DNA of 64,000 bases from an uncultured Acidimicrobiaceae bacterium (GCA_947258375.1 CAMYIJ010000026.1:1-64000); one strand, 5' to 3'; positions 30,727 to 41,241 are shown, counted from the stretch's first letter. Made by a program: numbers and translations. Notes: a model not told the origin generated them from the sequence alone.

Positions 30727-31789
30727 CGGCTTCGAGTACGGCAACGCCCGGGTGAGGGCTCGCCGCGCCGACCTGTTGACGCGGGCTCGATACGAGGAAC
30801 TTGCCTCTCTCGACACGGATCGGCTGCTGGCGACGTTGAGCGACACGCCCTACCGACCGGACCTGGTAGCGGCCACTCCCCGCTACCGCGGCATACGATT
30901 GTGCTTTGAGTCGCTACGCACCAACCTGGCGAGAACGCTCCGAGAGATGGCTACGTGGTACGAGGGCCCCGCCGCCCGACCCGTGAAATGGGCGGTCGGC
31001 CGGTGGGATCTTCGCAATGTCCGTACGATTCTGCGGGGTCACTACGCCCGCGTCGACCCCGACGAAATCCGGGTCGCGCTGGTACCGGCCGGCCGACTCG
31101 ACGATGATGTCCTTAGCGAGCTTGCCAGCCAGGCCGGGATACGTCCGACGGTTGAACTGATGATTTCGTGGGGGATTCCGACGCCGACAATTGCCCGGGC
31201 GGTTTCCGGCGCGCTCCGAACCTTTGAGCAGTCCGGGGACCTCGGGGCCGTCGAGCGGACGCTCGACCGGGCGGCCGCCGCCGAGCTCAACGCCGCACTC
31301 CACGATGCCGAGCCCGAAGTCGTCAGGGTCCTCCGTGCCGTGATCGACCACGTCAACCTTCTCGTGGCGCTCCGCCTCAACAAGTCGCGGGCAGAGGGGC
31401 AAGAGTGGGACGCACTCGAACCGGCGGAGCGCTTCCTAGCCGGTGGCGCGGTGCCGGTGACGGCGTTGGCGCGCATCACGCGCGTTGAGGATCGCTCCGC
31501 CGCGATCACCATTCTGTCGGCAGGCCCCGTGGCGGCGGACTGGCGACCCGCCATCGAGCGGTGGGGTGAGTCGGGAGACGTGGTTGCGCTCGGTAACGAG
31601 CTCGACGAGATGCTGGCAAGGACGGCGGTCGGCATGTTCGCCACCGCGGATCCCCTCGGCCCCGGGGTGCCCGTGGCGTATGTGTGGGCGAAGGAAAACG
31701 AGGTTGCCAACTTGCGCACAATCGGAGCAGCGATCGCCGCCGGTGTGCCCCCCGAAGCAATCGAGAAGGATTTGGTGATCCTGGAATGA
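30719..31789 (+). CDS. A/V-type ATPase subunit C (d-type, central stalk socket)
   Basis: 356 aa from GTG 30719; a longer open frame exists but overlaps all of subunit E. Family (AC39) markers: DFEYGNARVRARRADLLTR-like N-terminus, ARPVKWAVGRWDLRNVRTIL, repeated three-domain helical structure, and the C-terminal AYVWAKENEVANLRTIGAAI with AAGVPPEAIEKDLVIL. It couples the DF shaft to the K ring. Confidence 0.9.
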   Translation: MSDGFEYGNARVRARRADLLTRARYEELASLDTDRLLATLSDTPYRPDLVAATPRYRGIRLCFESLRTNLARTLREMATWYEGPAARPVKWAVGRWDLRNVRTILRGHYARVDPDEIRVALVPAGRLDDDVLSELASQAGIRPTVELMISWGIPTPTIARAVSGALRTFEQSGDLGAVERTLDRAAAAELNAALHDAEPEVVRVLRAVIDHVNLLVALRLNKSRAEGQEWDALEPAERFLAGGAVPVTALARITRVEDRSAAITILSAGPVAADWRPAIERWGESGDVVALGNELDEMLARTAVGMFATADPLGPGVPVAYVWAKENEVANLRTIGAAIAAGVPPEAIEKDLVILE

Positions 31790-31796
31790 GATCGCA

Positions 31797-32138
31797 ATGG
31801 CACGGCTGACGATGGTGGCGCCTCCCGAGATGGCCGTCGGCTTCCGTCTTGCCGGAACCGACGTGGTTGCAGTCGACGACACGGCTGAGACGCTGGCGGC
31901 GCTGGAACGCCTTCGCAAGGACCCAGAGGTTGGGGTGATTGGGGTGTTCGCCCCGTTCTTCGATGCACTCGAGCCACCCATCCGGGAGGAATACGAGGAT
32001 TCGGTGTCTCCAGTTGTCGTCGCGGTTCCTCTCGGCGCGGTCGGCGTCGGAGCCACCGATCACCGGGCTCGGATGGCGTCGCTGCTGCAACGGGCCATCG
32101 GTTACCGGATCAGTTTTGGAGAGGATGAGGAGACATGA
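31797..32138 (+). CDS. A/V-type ATPase subunit F
   Basis: 113 aa. Receiver-like small fold: MVAPPEMAVGFRLAGTDVVA, DDTAETLAALERLRKDPEVG, VIGVFAPFFDAL and VVVAVPLGAVG, then a C-terminal tail YRISFGEDEE. Binds subunit D to form the rotor shaft and can regulate ATP hydrolysis. Overlaps subunit A by 4 bp. Confidence 0.9.
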   Translation: MARLTMVAPPEMAVGFRLAGTDVVAVDDTAETLAALERLRKDPEVGVIGVFAPFFDALEPPIREEYEDSVSPVVVAVPLGAVGVGATDHRARMASLLQRAIGYRISFGEDEET

Positions 32139-33886
32139 GCGGGGCTCCGGGCCGGCTGGTGCGAATCGCCGGGCCGGTCGTTGTCGCAACCGGCCTGGAC
32201 GAAGCTCGGCTCTACAACCTCGTCCGAGTGGGTCGGGACCGCCTCATTGGGGAGGTGATCCGACTCGACGGCGACGAAGCCGTAATCCAGGTGTACGAAG
32301 AGACATCCGGGCTCCAGGTCGGCTCGGCCGTCGAGGACACCGGTGCTCCACTTCAGGTGGAGCTCGGGCCGGGCCTCCTGGGCCAGGTGTTCGACGGAAT
32401 CCAGCGGCCGCTGCCGCCGCTGGCTGTCAAGAATGGCGAGCCGTTCGGGGAGCCGTTCATCCGGAGGGGGGTACAGATATCCGCTTTGCCCCGCGACCGT
32501 CTGTGGGACTTCGTCCCCACCGTGACGGTGGGAGACATCGTGGAACCTGGGACGTTGCTCGGAACTGTCAAGGAGACCGCGACGCTCGAGCACCGCATCC
32601 TCGTCCCCTCGAGAATGCGCGGCACCGTCACTCGGATACAGGCCGGTGAAGCGCCGGTCGAGCAACCGGTGGTGTGGCTGGATGACCGCCCGCTCTCGAT
32701 GATGCGGAGGTGGCCGGTCCGCGAGCCCCGCCCGACAGCCGGGCGGCTGGACCCCGACGCTCCTCTCATCACCGGCCAGCGAGTGATCGACACTCTCTTT
32801 CCGGTCGCACTTGGTGGGACGACCACTATTCCCGGCGGGTTCGGAACCGGGAAGACCGTCCAGGAGCAGTCGCTCGCCCGGTGGGCGGCGGCAGATGTGA
32901 TCGTCTACATCGGATGTGGCGAACGCGGCAACGAGCTCACCGACGTTCTCAGAGAATTCCCCGAGCTCAGCGACCCTCGAACGGGCGGGCCGCTGATGGA
33001 CCGCACCATCCTCATTGCCAACACGTCGAACATGCCGGTGGCAGCGCGTGAGGCGAGCATCTACACCGGCATGACCATTGCCGAGTACTACCGCGATCAG
33101 GGCTACGACGTCCTGCTACTCGCCGATTCGACGAGCCGCTGGGCGGAAGCGCTGCGCGAGGTCTCCGGCCGGCTCGAGGAGATGCCCGGCGAGGAGGGCT
33201 TCCCCGCGTACCTCCCGTCGCGCCTCGCCGAGTTCTACGAACGAGCTGGAGCCGTGCGGTGCCTGGGCGGCGGCGGTCGCGAGGGGTCGGTGACCGTCGT
33301 GGGAGCGGTCTCACCGCCCGGTGCCGATTTCTCCGAACCGGTCACGCAATACAGCATGCGGCTGGCCGGAGTCTTCTGGGCTCTCGATACCGACTTGGCC
33401 CGCAGGCGGCATTTCCCGGCGATTCACTGGACACGCAGCTTCACTCTCTATGACATTGGGGCGTGGTTCGACCACAACGTGGCGATGGATTGGGAGGAAC
33501 GGCGCCGCTGGGCATTAGAGCTGCTGCATCGCGAGGAGCAACTCCAGAGTGTCGTTCAGCTCATGGGGGCCGACGTGCTCGCCCCGAGCGAGCAACTCGT
33601 ATTCCTCGTCGGGCGAATGCTGCGAGAGGACTTCCTGCAGCAATCGGCGTTCGATGATGTCGATGCGTTTTGTTCCCTCGAAAAGCAGTACGAGATGCTG
33701 CGCATCATTTCCCTGGTGTACGAGACGACCCGGCGGGCGGTACGTGACGGCGTCGATCCCGAGGCTGTCATGGCCCTCGCGGTGTTGGCCGACGTCGCCC
33801 GAATGCGCGACTGGCCGCCCGACGAGGCTGCAGAGCGAAGCCGGGAACTCGAAACCCGCATCATCGAAGACGTGGAGGCCCTATGA
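32135..33886 (+). CDS. A/V-type ATPase catalytic subunit A
   Basis: 583 aa, the usual length for the catalytic subunit with the bulge domain. Walker A is [14 protein letters not shown], followed by [18 protein letters not shown] (catalytic Glu in GERGNE), [37 protein letters not shown] and [20 protein letters not shown]. It forms the hexameric head with subunit B. Typical GPFGSGKT is slightly changed (GGFGTGKT) but the catalytic Lys and Thr are kept, so it should be active. Confidence 0.96.
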   Translation: MSGAPGRLVRIAGPVVVATGLDEARLYNLVRVGRDRLIGEVIRLDGDEAVIQVYEETSGLQVGSAVEDTGAPLQVELGPGLLGQVFDGIQRPLPPLAVKNGEPFGEPFIRRGVQISALPRDRLWDFVPTVTVGDIVEPGTLLGTVKETATLEHRILVPSRMRGTVTRIQAGEAPVEQPVVWLDDRPLSMMRRWPVREPRPTAGRLDPDAPLITGQRVIDTLFPVALGGTTTIPGGFGTGKTVQEQSLARWAAADVIVYIGCGERGNELTDVLREFPELSDPRTGGPLMDRTILIANTSNMPVAAREASIYTGMTIAEYYRDQGYDVLLLADSTSRWAEALREVSGRLEEMPGEEGFPAYLPSRLAEFYERAGAVRCLGGGGREGSVTVVGAVSPPGADFSEPVTQYSMRLAGVFWALDTDLARRRHFPAIHWTRSFTLYDIGAWFDHNVAMDWEERRRWALELLHREEQLQSVVQLMGADVLAPSEQLVFLVGRMLREDFLQQSAFDDVDAFCSLEKQYEMLRIISLVYETTRRAVRDGVDPEAVMALAVLADVARMRDWPPDEAAERSRELETRIIEDVEAL

Positions 33887-35316
33887 CGTCTCGCGCACTT
33901 CGCGTCATCGAATTCCAGACCGTCGAGTACGTGTCGGGACCGTTGGTCTTCCTGGAAGGCGTTCACGGCGTGCAATACGACGAGACCGTCGAGATCGTCG
34001 CTCCCGGTGGCGAGGTGCGGAGGGGCCAGGTATTGGAAGTGGACCGGAGCCGTGCCGTCATTGAGGTATTTGCCGGTACTCGCGGTCTCGACGTTGCCGC
34101 CACCCGGGTGCGCCTCGGTGGCGACGCGGCACGTCTGGGCGTCGGGGTCGGGATGCTGGGCCGCATGTTCGACGGATCGGGCAACGCCGCCGACGGAGGC
34201 CCGCCGATCCTGCCGGAGGCGTTCTGGGAGGTGGCAGGGCTCGCCATGAACCCGGCGGCACGTGAGCACCCGGCGGAGTTCATCGAGACAGGAGTGTCGG
34301 CGATCGACGGACTCAACACGCTCGTGCGCGGCCAGAAGCTCCCGATCTTCTCGGGCTTCGGGTTGCCGGCCGCGCAACTGTCCGCCCAGGTCGCCGCCCG
34401 GGCCAGCGTGGGTGGCAGCGACCGAGAAGGTTTCGTCGTCGTGTTCGCCGCGCTAGGGATCACACACCGGGAAGCGAGCTTCTTCCGTCGATTCATCGAA
34501 GACAGCGGCGCCCTTGGTCGCACGGTGATGTTCCTCAATCTGGCGGATGATCCGACCATCGAGCGCTTGCTGACCCCGCGGGTGGCGTTGACCGCGGCTG
34601 AATTCCTTGCCTTCGAGAAGGGTCTCCACGTTCTGGTGATCCTGACCGACATGACCAACTATTGCGAGGCGTTGCGTGAGGTGTCGACGGCACGCGAGGA
34701 AATCCCCGGCCGGCGGGGCTATCCGGGCTACATGTACACCGACCTCGCATCGATTTACGAGCGTGCGGGGCGAATCCGCGATCACGACGGTTCGATCACC
34801 CAGCTGGTGATTCTCTCGATGCCGGACGACGACATAACGCACCCTATTCCCGACTTGACGGGCTACATCACCGAAGGCCAGATCGTGTTATCACGTGAAC
34901 TGCATCGCAAGGGGATCGACCCACCGATCGACGTCCTTCCGAGCCTGAGCCGGCTCATGAACGCGGGCATCGGCGCCGACAAGACGCGGTTCGACCACCG
35001 CCAGGTTGCCGATCAGCTATACGCCTTCTACGCGGAGGGTCGCGACCTTCGCAGGCTGGTTGCGATAATCGGCGAGGCCGCTCTCTCTGAACATGATCGG
35101 CGCTCGCTGGCATTCGCGGATGACTTCGAAAGGCGTTTCATCCACCAGGGAGGGGCCGGCCGATCTCTCGAAGAGACTCTGGAGCTGGCTTGGAGTTTGC
35201 TGGATCAATTCACCACAGCCGACCTCAAGCGAATCCACCCCGAGACCATCGCCGCCCGCCGCCGTGGAAAGGATGTGCCGCCGCCCGATCAACAGGCCGA
35301 TGACGATGGGTCCTAG
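33883..35316 (+). CDS. A/V-type ATPase regulatory subunit B
   Basis: 477 aa, overlapping subunit A by 4 bp. Non-catalytic: the P-loop is the family's degenerate form ([20 protein letters not shown]). Other family segments: [54 protein letters not shown] with [20 protein letters not shown], and [20 protein letters not shown]. Last gene of the operon; no D gene follows, confirming the moved D at 26989. Confidence 0.95.
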   Translation: MTSRALRVIEFQTVEYVSGPLVFLEGVHGVQYDETVEIVAPGGEVRRGQVLEVDRSRAVIEVFAGTRGLDVAATRVRLGGDAARLGVGVGMLGRMFDGSGNAADGGPPILPEAFWEVAGLAMNPAAREHPAEFIETGVSAIDGLNTLVRGQKLPIFSGFGLPAAQLSAQVAARASVGGSDREGFVVVFAALGITHREASFFRRFIEDSGALGRTVMFLNLADDPTIERLLTPRVALTAAEFLAFEKGLHVLVILTDMTNYCEALREVSTAREEIPGRRGYPGYMYTDLASIYERAGRIRDHDGSITQLVILSMPDDDITHPIPDLTGYITEGQIVLSRELHRKGIDPPIDVLPSLSRLMNAGIGADKTRFDHRQVADQLYAFYAEGRDLRRLVAIIGEAALSEHDRRSLAFADDFERRFIHQGGAGRSLEETLELAWSLLDQFTTADLKRIHPETIAARRRGKDVPPPDQQADDDGS

Positions 35317-35402
35317 CTCTCGCCGGGCAGGGTCCGCTCGCTCACAACTGCCGCGTCCGCGGCGTAGCATTGGAGGTGAAGGCTCCGCCGGAGCTACCGA
35401 GT

Positions 35403-36266
35403 ATGACTTACGAACGAATTGTCCTCGGAACCGACGGTTCAGCTGGGTCGGTGGCGGCTACCGGCTGGACGGCTCGGATTGCCAGGTTATGTGGGGCGGA
35501 AGTGACGATCGTCCATGCTATGGCTCCACTCCTCGAGCACATGTTCTCGATTCCTCCTCTCGCCAGCGATGAGCTCGTCTCGCTCGTCAGCACCGAGCTC
35601 GCCGGGCCGTGGTCAGAGCCGCTTCGAACCGCTGGTGTCGACTTCGAGTGGAAGCTGGTGGAGGACTATGCCGCGGCGGCGCTGCTTTCGTCCGTGAGAC
35701 GCAAGAACGCCTCGCTGCTGGTCGTTGGGCGCCACGGGCACACCCGCTGGGCCCCGCATGCGATGGGGGGTGTGGTCCACAAGGTCCTCAGCGATGCGGT
35801 CTGCCCGGTTGTCGTCGTTCCCACACCGCAGGAAGGAGTGGTGGCGGACGACCTGATGGATGTCGTCGTTGGGGTGGACGGATCGGACTCCTCACTGGCC
35901 GCCCTGGATTGGGCGATTCGCCATGCGGAGATGCTCGGAAAGTCGGTGCGGGCCGTTACGTCGATATCCACCCAGGTCGGCGGGGAAGTTGTGTGGTTGG
36001 CGCCAACCGATGAAGAGAAGGCGATAGAAGTGGCCGACGAGGAGCTCGGCCGGATCCTCGAGAAGAAGGCTGTCGAGACCGATGTCCGGCTGACAATGCG
36101 GATAACGCTCGGACACGCGGGCGAATCGCTCGTCGCGCAATCGGAGAAGGCTGCTCTGGTCGTCCTCGGTTCTCGAGGGCTCGGCTCGGTCGCTTCGCTG
36201 CTGATCGGCTCCACCTCGCACTACGTCGCAACCCGGTCGATCTGCCCCACCGTCATCGTGACGTAG
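35403..36266 (+). CDS. Tandem universal stress protein (UspA family)
   Basis: 287 aa with two Usp domains. Domain 1: YERIVLGTDGSAGSVAATGW to LVVGRHGHTRWAPHAMGGVV; domain 2: DVVVGVDGSDSSLAALDWAI to LVVLGSRGLGSVASLLIGST, the latter with a canonical ATP-binding G-2x-G-9x-G-S loop. Cytoplasmic. ATG 35403 has GGAG 9 nt upstream; a GTG at 35376 five nt after TAGCAT (35365-35370) is an alternative leaderless start. It follows the ATPase operon but has its own promoter. Confidence 0.88.
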   Translation: MTYERIVLGTDGSAGSVAATGWTARIARLCGAEVTIVHAMAPLLEHMFSIPPLASDELVSLVSTELAGPWSEPLRTAGVDFEWKLVEDYAAAALLSSVRRKNASLLVVGRHGHTRWAPHAMGGVVHKVLSDAVCPVVVVPTPQEGVVADDLMDVVVGVDGSDSSLAALDWAIRHAEMLGKSVRAVTSISTQVGGEVVWLAPTDEEKAIEVADEELGRILEKKAVETDVRLTMRITLGHAGESLVAQSEKAALVVLGSRGLGSVASLLIGSTSHYVATRSICPTVIVT

Positions 36267-36508
36267 CAGCGGCCCGCGTCGCGCGCGCCGTGAATCGGAG
36301 AGCGACGCAGTGCTGACAACGCTTCGCCTCGGCGGGCGCCGACTCCTGGTCGTCGTCAAGGTGCCGGTTGTCCGGCTCGTTGCGCCACTCAACGAGTTTT
36401 CCTGCCGGGCAAGGGCCCCATTCGCTACCGTGTCAGGCGAACAGTGGTGTGCCCAGATCATGGGTGCCCGATCAACCGAACCAACGACCACTCTTTAATG
36501 GAGGGCCA

Positions 36509-37742
36509 ATGAAACGGAAATCCGCATTTCTCGTGCTCCTCGGCTCCCGCAACGACGGCCGGGGCGACGACAGCCGCGCCGGACACGACCGCTGCTGCCA
36601 GCGGTCCCGTCGGCACGATCAAGATCGGTGCCGCCGTCAGCGAGACGGGCAAGTACGCCCGGGAGGGCCAGGACACCCGGCAGGGCTACAACCTGTGGGA
36701 GAAGTGGATCAACGAAGAGCAAGGCGGCATTGACGTCGGTGGCGAGAAGTACAACGTCGAAATCATCTACTACGACGACGAAGGCGACCCGGATACGGCT
36801 GCTCAACTGGTTGAGACCCTGATCACTGAGGACGAGGTCGACTTCCTCCTTGGACCATATTCCAGCGGTCTCACGATGTCGACGTCGGCTATCGCCGAGA
36901 AGTACAACGTGCTCATGGTTGAAGGCAACGGCGCTTCAGAAGGCATTTTCGAACGCGGGTTCAAGAACATCTTCGCGGTGCTGACGCCGGCCGGTAACTA
37001 CACGCAGTCCGCGCTGGAGTTGCTGTCGGAGAAGGGTGCCAAGACCGCGGTAATCGCTTACGAGGACACCGCTTTCCCGACGTCGGTGGCTGATGGTGCC
37101 CAGAAGTGGGCCGCCGAGTACGGTTTCGATGTGCTCGCAGTAGAGACGTACCCCAAGGATGTCGCCGATGTGTCGGCCATCATGACCAAGTTCCGCGATC
37201 TCGAACCGGACGTCTTTGTCGGCGGGGGTCACTTCAACGATGCCCTGCTCTTCGTACGGGCGGCCAAGGAGCTGAACTTCTCACCGAAGGCGATGGTGAT
37301 CACCGTCGGTCCGTCGAACCCCGAGTTTGTGACCGAGGTCGGCTCCGACGCCGACTACATCCTGGGCCCGACCCAGTGGGAAGGCACCATGTCCTGGCAG
37401 GATGAATGGTTCGGCACGGCCGCCGAGTACCACGAGCGATACCTCGGCCTGTGGGGCGAGCCGCCCTCGTATCAAGCGGCCGAGTCGACGGCTACCGCGT
37501 TGGCGCTGCAGCTCGCCATTGAGGATGCGGGCTCGATGGACACCGATGCGGTGCGCCAGGCTTTGTACGACCTCGATGTGACGACGTTCTACGGGCCGAT
37601 CAACTTCGACGACACCGGCAAGAACGCCGGCAAGCCGATGGGCACGGTCCAGATCCAGAGCGGGGTCATCAACGTGGTTGCGCCGACGATCGCGGCCGTG
37701 GAGGACATCATCTATCCGATGCCGCCATGGAGCGAGCGCTGA
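36509..37742 (+). CDS. Branched-chain amino-acid ABC transporter substrate-binding lipoprotein, frameshifted in the leader
   Basis: From ATG 36509 the frame reads MKRKSAFLVLL, a truncated signal peptide, then runs into nonsense. The mature protein lies in another frame: lipobox-like SCSSAPATTAGATTAAPD from about 36531, then GTIKIGAAVSETGKYAREGQ (periplasmic-binding type I fold), GPYSSGLTMSTSAIAEKYNV and a normal C-terminus to 37742. No ATG/GTG in that frame occurs before 36876, which lies inside the conserved domain. A deletion of 3n+2 nt in the hydrophobic core, or a one-base insertion, explains this. It could be a sequencing error or a real lesion; downstream permease genes are intact. Confidence 0.8.
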
Positions 37743-37761
37743 TTCGAACCGCTAGTCCGAT

Positions 37762-37787
37762 CGGGGCCGGCCGTCAGGCCGGCCCCG
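37762..37787 (+). terminator. GC-rich intercistronic hairpin
   Basis: CGGGGCCGGCC-GTCA-GGCCGGCCCCG, 11-bp stem, 4-nt loop, between the binding-protein stop and livH. No T-run follows. This position is typical for an mRNA-stabilising or partial terminator hairpin that lets the binding protein be made in excess of the permease. Confidence 0.65.
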
Positions 37788-37812
37788 AGTTCGACATCGA
37801 GGGACGCACCGA

Positions 37813-38709
37813 GTGAGCGAGTTTGTCCAAGCCGTCATCAACGGGGTGATGCTCGGTGGCTTCTACGCGGCGATGATGCTCGGCTTCTCCGTGATCTGGG
37901 GCGTCATGCACGTCATCAACCTGGCGCACGGCGAGTTCATCATGGTGGGCGCCTACCTCACGTGGTTCCTCAACAAGGAGTACGGCTGGGAACCATTCGC
38001 CGCCATCATTGTGGTCGCTCCTGTGATGTTCCTGCTCGGGTACGTCTTGCAGAAGGTGCTGATCAACCGGGTCGTCGACCGGCCCCACCTGGTCTCGCTG
38101 CTGGTGACATTCGGGTTGTCGATCATCATCGCCAACGTCCTCAAGCTGGTGTTCACCGCTGATTCTCGCATCACCGAAAGCTCCGCCACCGGCTTCTGGA
38201 CCGTGTCTGAGGACATCACCATCCCGATAACGAAGTCGGTCGTGCTCGCGCTGGCGCTGGTGATCATGATCTCGCTCTACTTGTTCCTGCAGCGCACGAA
38301 GACCGGCAAGTCGATCCGGGCAGCCGCCCAGAACAAGCAGGCGGCGCGCATCGTCGGCATCGACATCGACAAGATCTACGCCATCACGTTCGGGATCTGC
38401 ATCGCCATCACCGGCGTCGCCGGCACGATGATCAGCCCGATCCAGGCGATCGCACCCTTCCAGGGCCCTCCGCTGACATTGCGGGCCTTCACGATCACCG
38501 CCCTGGCCGGCCTCGGCAGCATTCCCGGAGCTCTCATGGGCGGGCTGACACTCGGCCTCCTCGAGAGCTTCATCGGCATCTACGTCGACAAGATCGGCAC
38601 CAACCTGGCGATCGTGGCTTCCTTCGCCCTGCTGGTTGTCATCCTCGTGACACGGCCCCAGGGCTTGTTCGGCGGGCTACGCACCGATGAAGAGCCCCAG
38701 CCGCTGTGA
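37813..38709 (+). CDS. livH: Branched-chain amino-acid ABC transporter permease LivH
   Basis: 298 aa, about eight membrane helices. Family signature AVINGVMLGGFYAAMMLGFS, VIWGVMHVINLAHGEFIMVG, and the late IRAAAQNKQAARIVGIDIDK and ALAGLGSIPGALMGGLTLGL with the EAA-like cytoplasmic loop contacting the ATPases. GTG start. Overlaps livM by 4 bp. Confidence 0.92.
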   Translation: MSEFVQAVINGVMLGGFYAAMMLGFSVIWGVMHVINLAHGEFIMVGAYLTWFLNKEYGWEPFAAIIVVAPVMFLLGYVLQKVLINRVVDRPHLVSLLVTFGLSIIIANVLKLVFTADSRITESSATGFWTVSEDITIPITKSVVLALALVIMISLYLFLQRTKTGKSIRAAAQNKQAARIVGIDIDKIYAITFGICIAITGVAGTMISPIQAIAPFQGPPLTLRAFTITALAGLGSIPGALMGGLTLGLLESFIGIYVDKIGTNLAIVASFALLVVILVTRPQGLFGGLRTDEEPQPL

Positions 38710-39749
38710 GCACCACCGTGACCCCGACCCGCCCGCCGGCCCCCGTGGCACCGGTGTCGCGGGCCCGCTGGGTCCGGCGGATCGTGCTGCTCGTTCTCGT
38801 CATTGCCCTGTTCTTGATTCCGGCGATAACGCGGATCGAAGGCCAGACACTCGTCAGCAACTCGTTGCTGTTCAGGTTCACCCAGATGTTCATGCTGATC
38901 ACGCTGGCATCCGACTGGAACCTCACGGGAGGCTTCACCGGATACGTCGACTTCGGGCACGCCGTCTTCTTCGGCGTCGGTGCCTACGGCACGGGCATCC
39001 TGATGGGCCACGGTTGGGCGTTCCCCCCGGCCCTTTTTGCCGGCGCGGTCTTTGCGGTGGTCTTCGCCTACATGATCGGGTTCCCGACCCTGCGGCTGCG
39101 AGGGCCCTACTTCTCGATCGCCATGCTCGGAACGTTTGTCGCGATGCGCGAGATCGTTCGTGTGTCGAAGGGGATCACCGGCGGCGGCGTGGGACTAACA
39201 CTGCCGCCGTATCTCAACCGGCCGTTGTTCTACTACCTCACGTTGATACTGGCGATCATCGTCGTCGGCGTCATGTGGTGGATCCGGCGCAGTGAGTTCG
39301 GCGCCAGCCTCATTGCGATTCGTGAGGACGAAGTTGGTGCCGAGATGCGTGGGATCCGTACGACTCTGCACAAGATCACTGCGTTTGCGATTGCCGCATT
39401 CTTCACCGGACTGGTCGGCGGACTGTGGGCCTACCAGAACACCTTTATCGATCCCGATCTCGTGTTCATCGAGAGCCGCACCGTCGAGCTCGTGATGATG
39501 TCGATGCTCGGCGGCCTCGGCACCGTCGCCGGCCCGCCGCTGGGTGCGGCCACCATCTACTGGATGCGAGATGTCGTGTGGAAGAACTTCGCCGACTACC
39601 ACCTGCTCGCGGAAGGGGCGATTCTCATCGGCATAGTGCTGTTTGTCCCGGCCGGCATCATGGGCGCCCTCGGGGACCGCTCGGGGACCAGCATCCAGCG
39701 CGTCTGGAAGCGGTGGATGGGCGGTGCTGCCGGGGAGGGAGAGCCATGA
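38706..39749 (+). CDS. livM: Branched-chain amino-acid ABC transporter permease LivM
   Basis: 347 aa. Basic N-terminal tail and about nine helices; LivM-type segments NLTGGFTGYVDFGHAVFFGV, AYMIGFPTLRLRGPYFSIAM, IAIREDEVGAEMRGIRTTLH and MMSMLGGLGTVAGPPLGA. Forms the translocation pore with LivH. Start is GTG overlapping livH; the stop overlaps livG (ATGA). Confidence 0.92.
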   Translation: MSTTVTPTRPPAPVAPVSRARWVRRIVLLVLVIALFLIPAITRIEGQTLVSNSLLFRFTQMFMLITLASDWNLTGGFTGYVDFGHAVFFGVGAYGTGILMGHGWAFPPALFAGAVFAVVFAYMIGFPTLRLRGPYFSIAMLGTFVAMREIVRVSKGITGGGVGLTLPPYLNRPLFYYLTLILAIIVVGVMWWIRRSEFGASLIAIREDEVGAEMRGIRTTLHKITAFAIAAFFTGLVGGLWAYQNTFIDPDLVFIESRTVELVMMSMLGGLGTVAGPPLGAATIYWMRDVVWKNFADYHLLAEGAILIGIVLFVPAGIMGALGDRSGTSIQRVWKRWMGGAAGEGEP

Positions 39750-40510
39750 CCGTAGTGCGCGATCCGAGCGTCAAGCCTCTGCTCGAGGGGCGCGGCGTCA
39801 CCAAACGGTTTGGTGGCCTGGTGGCCGTGCAATCGGTCGACTTCGCCGTCTATCCCCAAGAGATGGTCGGTTTGATCGGACCCAACGGGAGCGGCAAGAC
39901 CACGCTTTTCGATTGTCTCAGCCGAGTGCAGTCGATCGACGAGGGTCGGGTCCTGTTCAAGGGCATCGACATCACCAGCAAGAAGCCACATTCGGTTGCC
40001 CACCTCGGGATGGCTCGCACTTTCCAGGTGATCCGGGTGTACCGCAAACTCACGGTGCTGGAGAACATGCTGGTGAGCAGGCAATGGCGCGGTGAGACTA
40101 TCTGGAGCCAGCTGCGGCCCAGCCAGGCGGACACGGAGGAGCGGGCGCGGGAGCTCATCAACTTCCTGTCTCTCGAGCACCTCACCCTCGAGCCGGCCGG
40201 GACCCTGTCCGGCGGCCAGCGCCGGCTCCTCGAGCTGGGAATGGCATTGATGCCCGACCCCGACCTGATCCTGCTCGACGAGGCGGCGTCCGGAGTCAAC
40301 CCGACGCTGGTGGAGACGATCAAAGACCGGATCCGCCGGCTCAACGAAGAGCGAGGAAAGGCTTTCCTCATCGTCGAGCACGACATGCGCTTCATCTCGG
40401 ACCTGTGTACCCGGGTATACGTCCTCAACTATGGGGAGAAGCTCGCAGAGGGAACCCCCGAGGAGGTCATGGAGGACGAGGCCGTGATCGAGGCGTACTT
40501 CGGCACATGA
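39746..40510 (+). CDS. livG: Branched-chain amino-acid ABC transporter ATP-binding protein LivG
   Basis: 254 aa from ATG 39746. Walker A GLIGPNGSGKTTLFD, signature LSGGQRRLLELGMAL, Walker B LILLDEAASGVNP with catalytic Glu, H-loop IVEHDMRFIS, and the BCA_ABC C-terminal tail. The open frame extends upstream to 39425 but that part duplicates livM sequence in another frame. Pairs with LivF. Confidence 0.93.
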   Translation: MTVVRDPSVKPLLEGRGVTKRFGGLVAVQSVDFAVYPQEMVGLIGPNGSGKTTLFDCLSRVQSIDEGRVLFKGIDITSKKPHSVAHLGMARTFQVIRVYRKLTVLENMLVSRQWRGETIWSQLRPSQADTEERARELINFLSLEHLTLEPAGTLSGGQRRLLELGMALMPDPDLILLDEAASGVNPTLVETIKDRIRRLNEERGKAFLIVEHDMRFISDLCTRVYVLNYGEKLAEGTPEEVMEDEAVIEAYFGT

Positions 40511-41241
40511 CTGACACGAACGGCTCCCCGATTCTTCAGGTTCAGGACCTCTACGCCGGGTACCTCGACTTCGACATACTCCATGGGGTGAACCTCGACG
40601 TGCACCCCGGGGAGATCGTGTGTGTCATCGGGCCGAACGGGGCCGGGAAATCGACCGTCTTTCGGGCGGTCTACGGGCTCATCAGCGTCCGCCTGGGCCA
40701 CGTCATTTTCGACGGTGCGGAGATCACCAACTTCAAACCGCAGGATGTGCTTCGCTCCGGAATCGCGATAGTGCCGCAGTTGCGCAGCGTATTCCCCCAG
40801 ATGACGGTCCACGAGAACCTCGAGATGGGAATGTTCCTCGAGAAGAACAAGGCTCGTATCGCGGAGCGCATCGATGTGGTCTACGGGCTCTTCCCGCGAC
40901 TGGGGGAGCGTTCCAAACAGCAGGTGGGCACGATGAGCGGCGGCGAGCAGCGCATGCTCGAGATCGGCCGTGCCTTGCTCCTCGAACCGAAGCTGCTGAT
41001 GATGGACGAGCCGTCCGCCGGCCTGGCGCCGTCGATCACCCGCCAGATCTTCAACCACATTCGCTCGCTCAACGACGAGATCGGCCTGACGATCCTGATG
41101 ATCGAACAGAACGCTCGTCAGGGACTCGAAGTGTCCGACCGCGGCTACGTCCTCGAGCTCGGCGTCAACACATATGAAGGAACCGGTCAGGGGCTCATCG
41201 ACGACCCCGAGGTGAGGCGGGCCTTCCTCGGCGGCCATTGA
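40507..41241 (+). CDS. livF: Branched-chain amino-acid ABC transporter ATP-binding protein LivF
   Basis: 244 aa from ATG 40507, overlapping livG. Walker A CVIGPNGAGKSTVFRAV, Q-loop IVPQLRSVFPQMTVHENL, signature MSGGEQRMLEIGRAL, Walker B LLMMDEPSAGLAPS and H-loop-equivalent MIEQNARQGLEV. Drives uptake with LivG. The stop overlaps a TTG start of an MFS gene, which appears to have been added to the operon. Confidence 0.93.
   Translation: MTDTNGSPILQVQDLYAGYLDFDILHGVNLDVHPGEIVCVIGPNGAGKSTVFRAVYGLISVRLGHVIFDGAEITNFKPQDVLRSGIAIVPQLRSVFPQMTVHENLEMGMFLEKNKARIAERIDVVYGLFPRLGERSKQQVGTMSGGEQRMLEIGRALLLEPKLLMMDEPSAGLAPSITRQIFNHIRSLNDEIGLTILMIEQNARQGLEVSDRGYVLELGVNTYEGTGQGLIDDPEVRRAFLGGH

Noticed and set aside
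36310..36498. 62-codon frame upstream of the Liv binding protein
   Set aside because: No Shine-Dalgarno, no family pattern, and it covers the likely promoter region.
36876..37742. Shorter start for the Liv binding protein at ATG 36876
   Set aside because: It would begin within the conserved periplasmic-binding fold and remove lipobox and ligand residues; the leader frameshift explains the data better.
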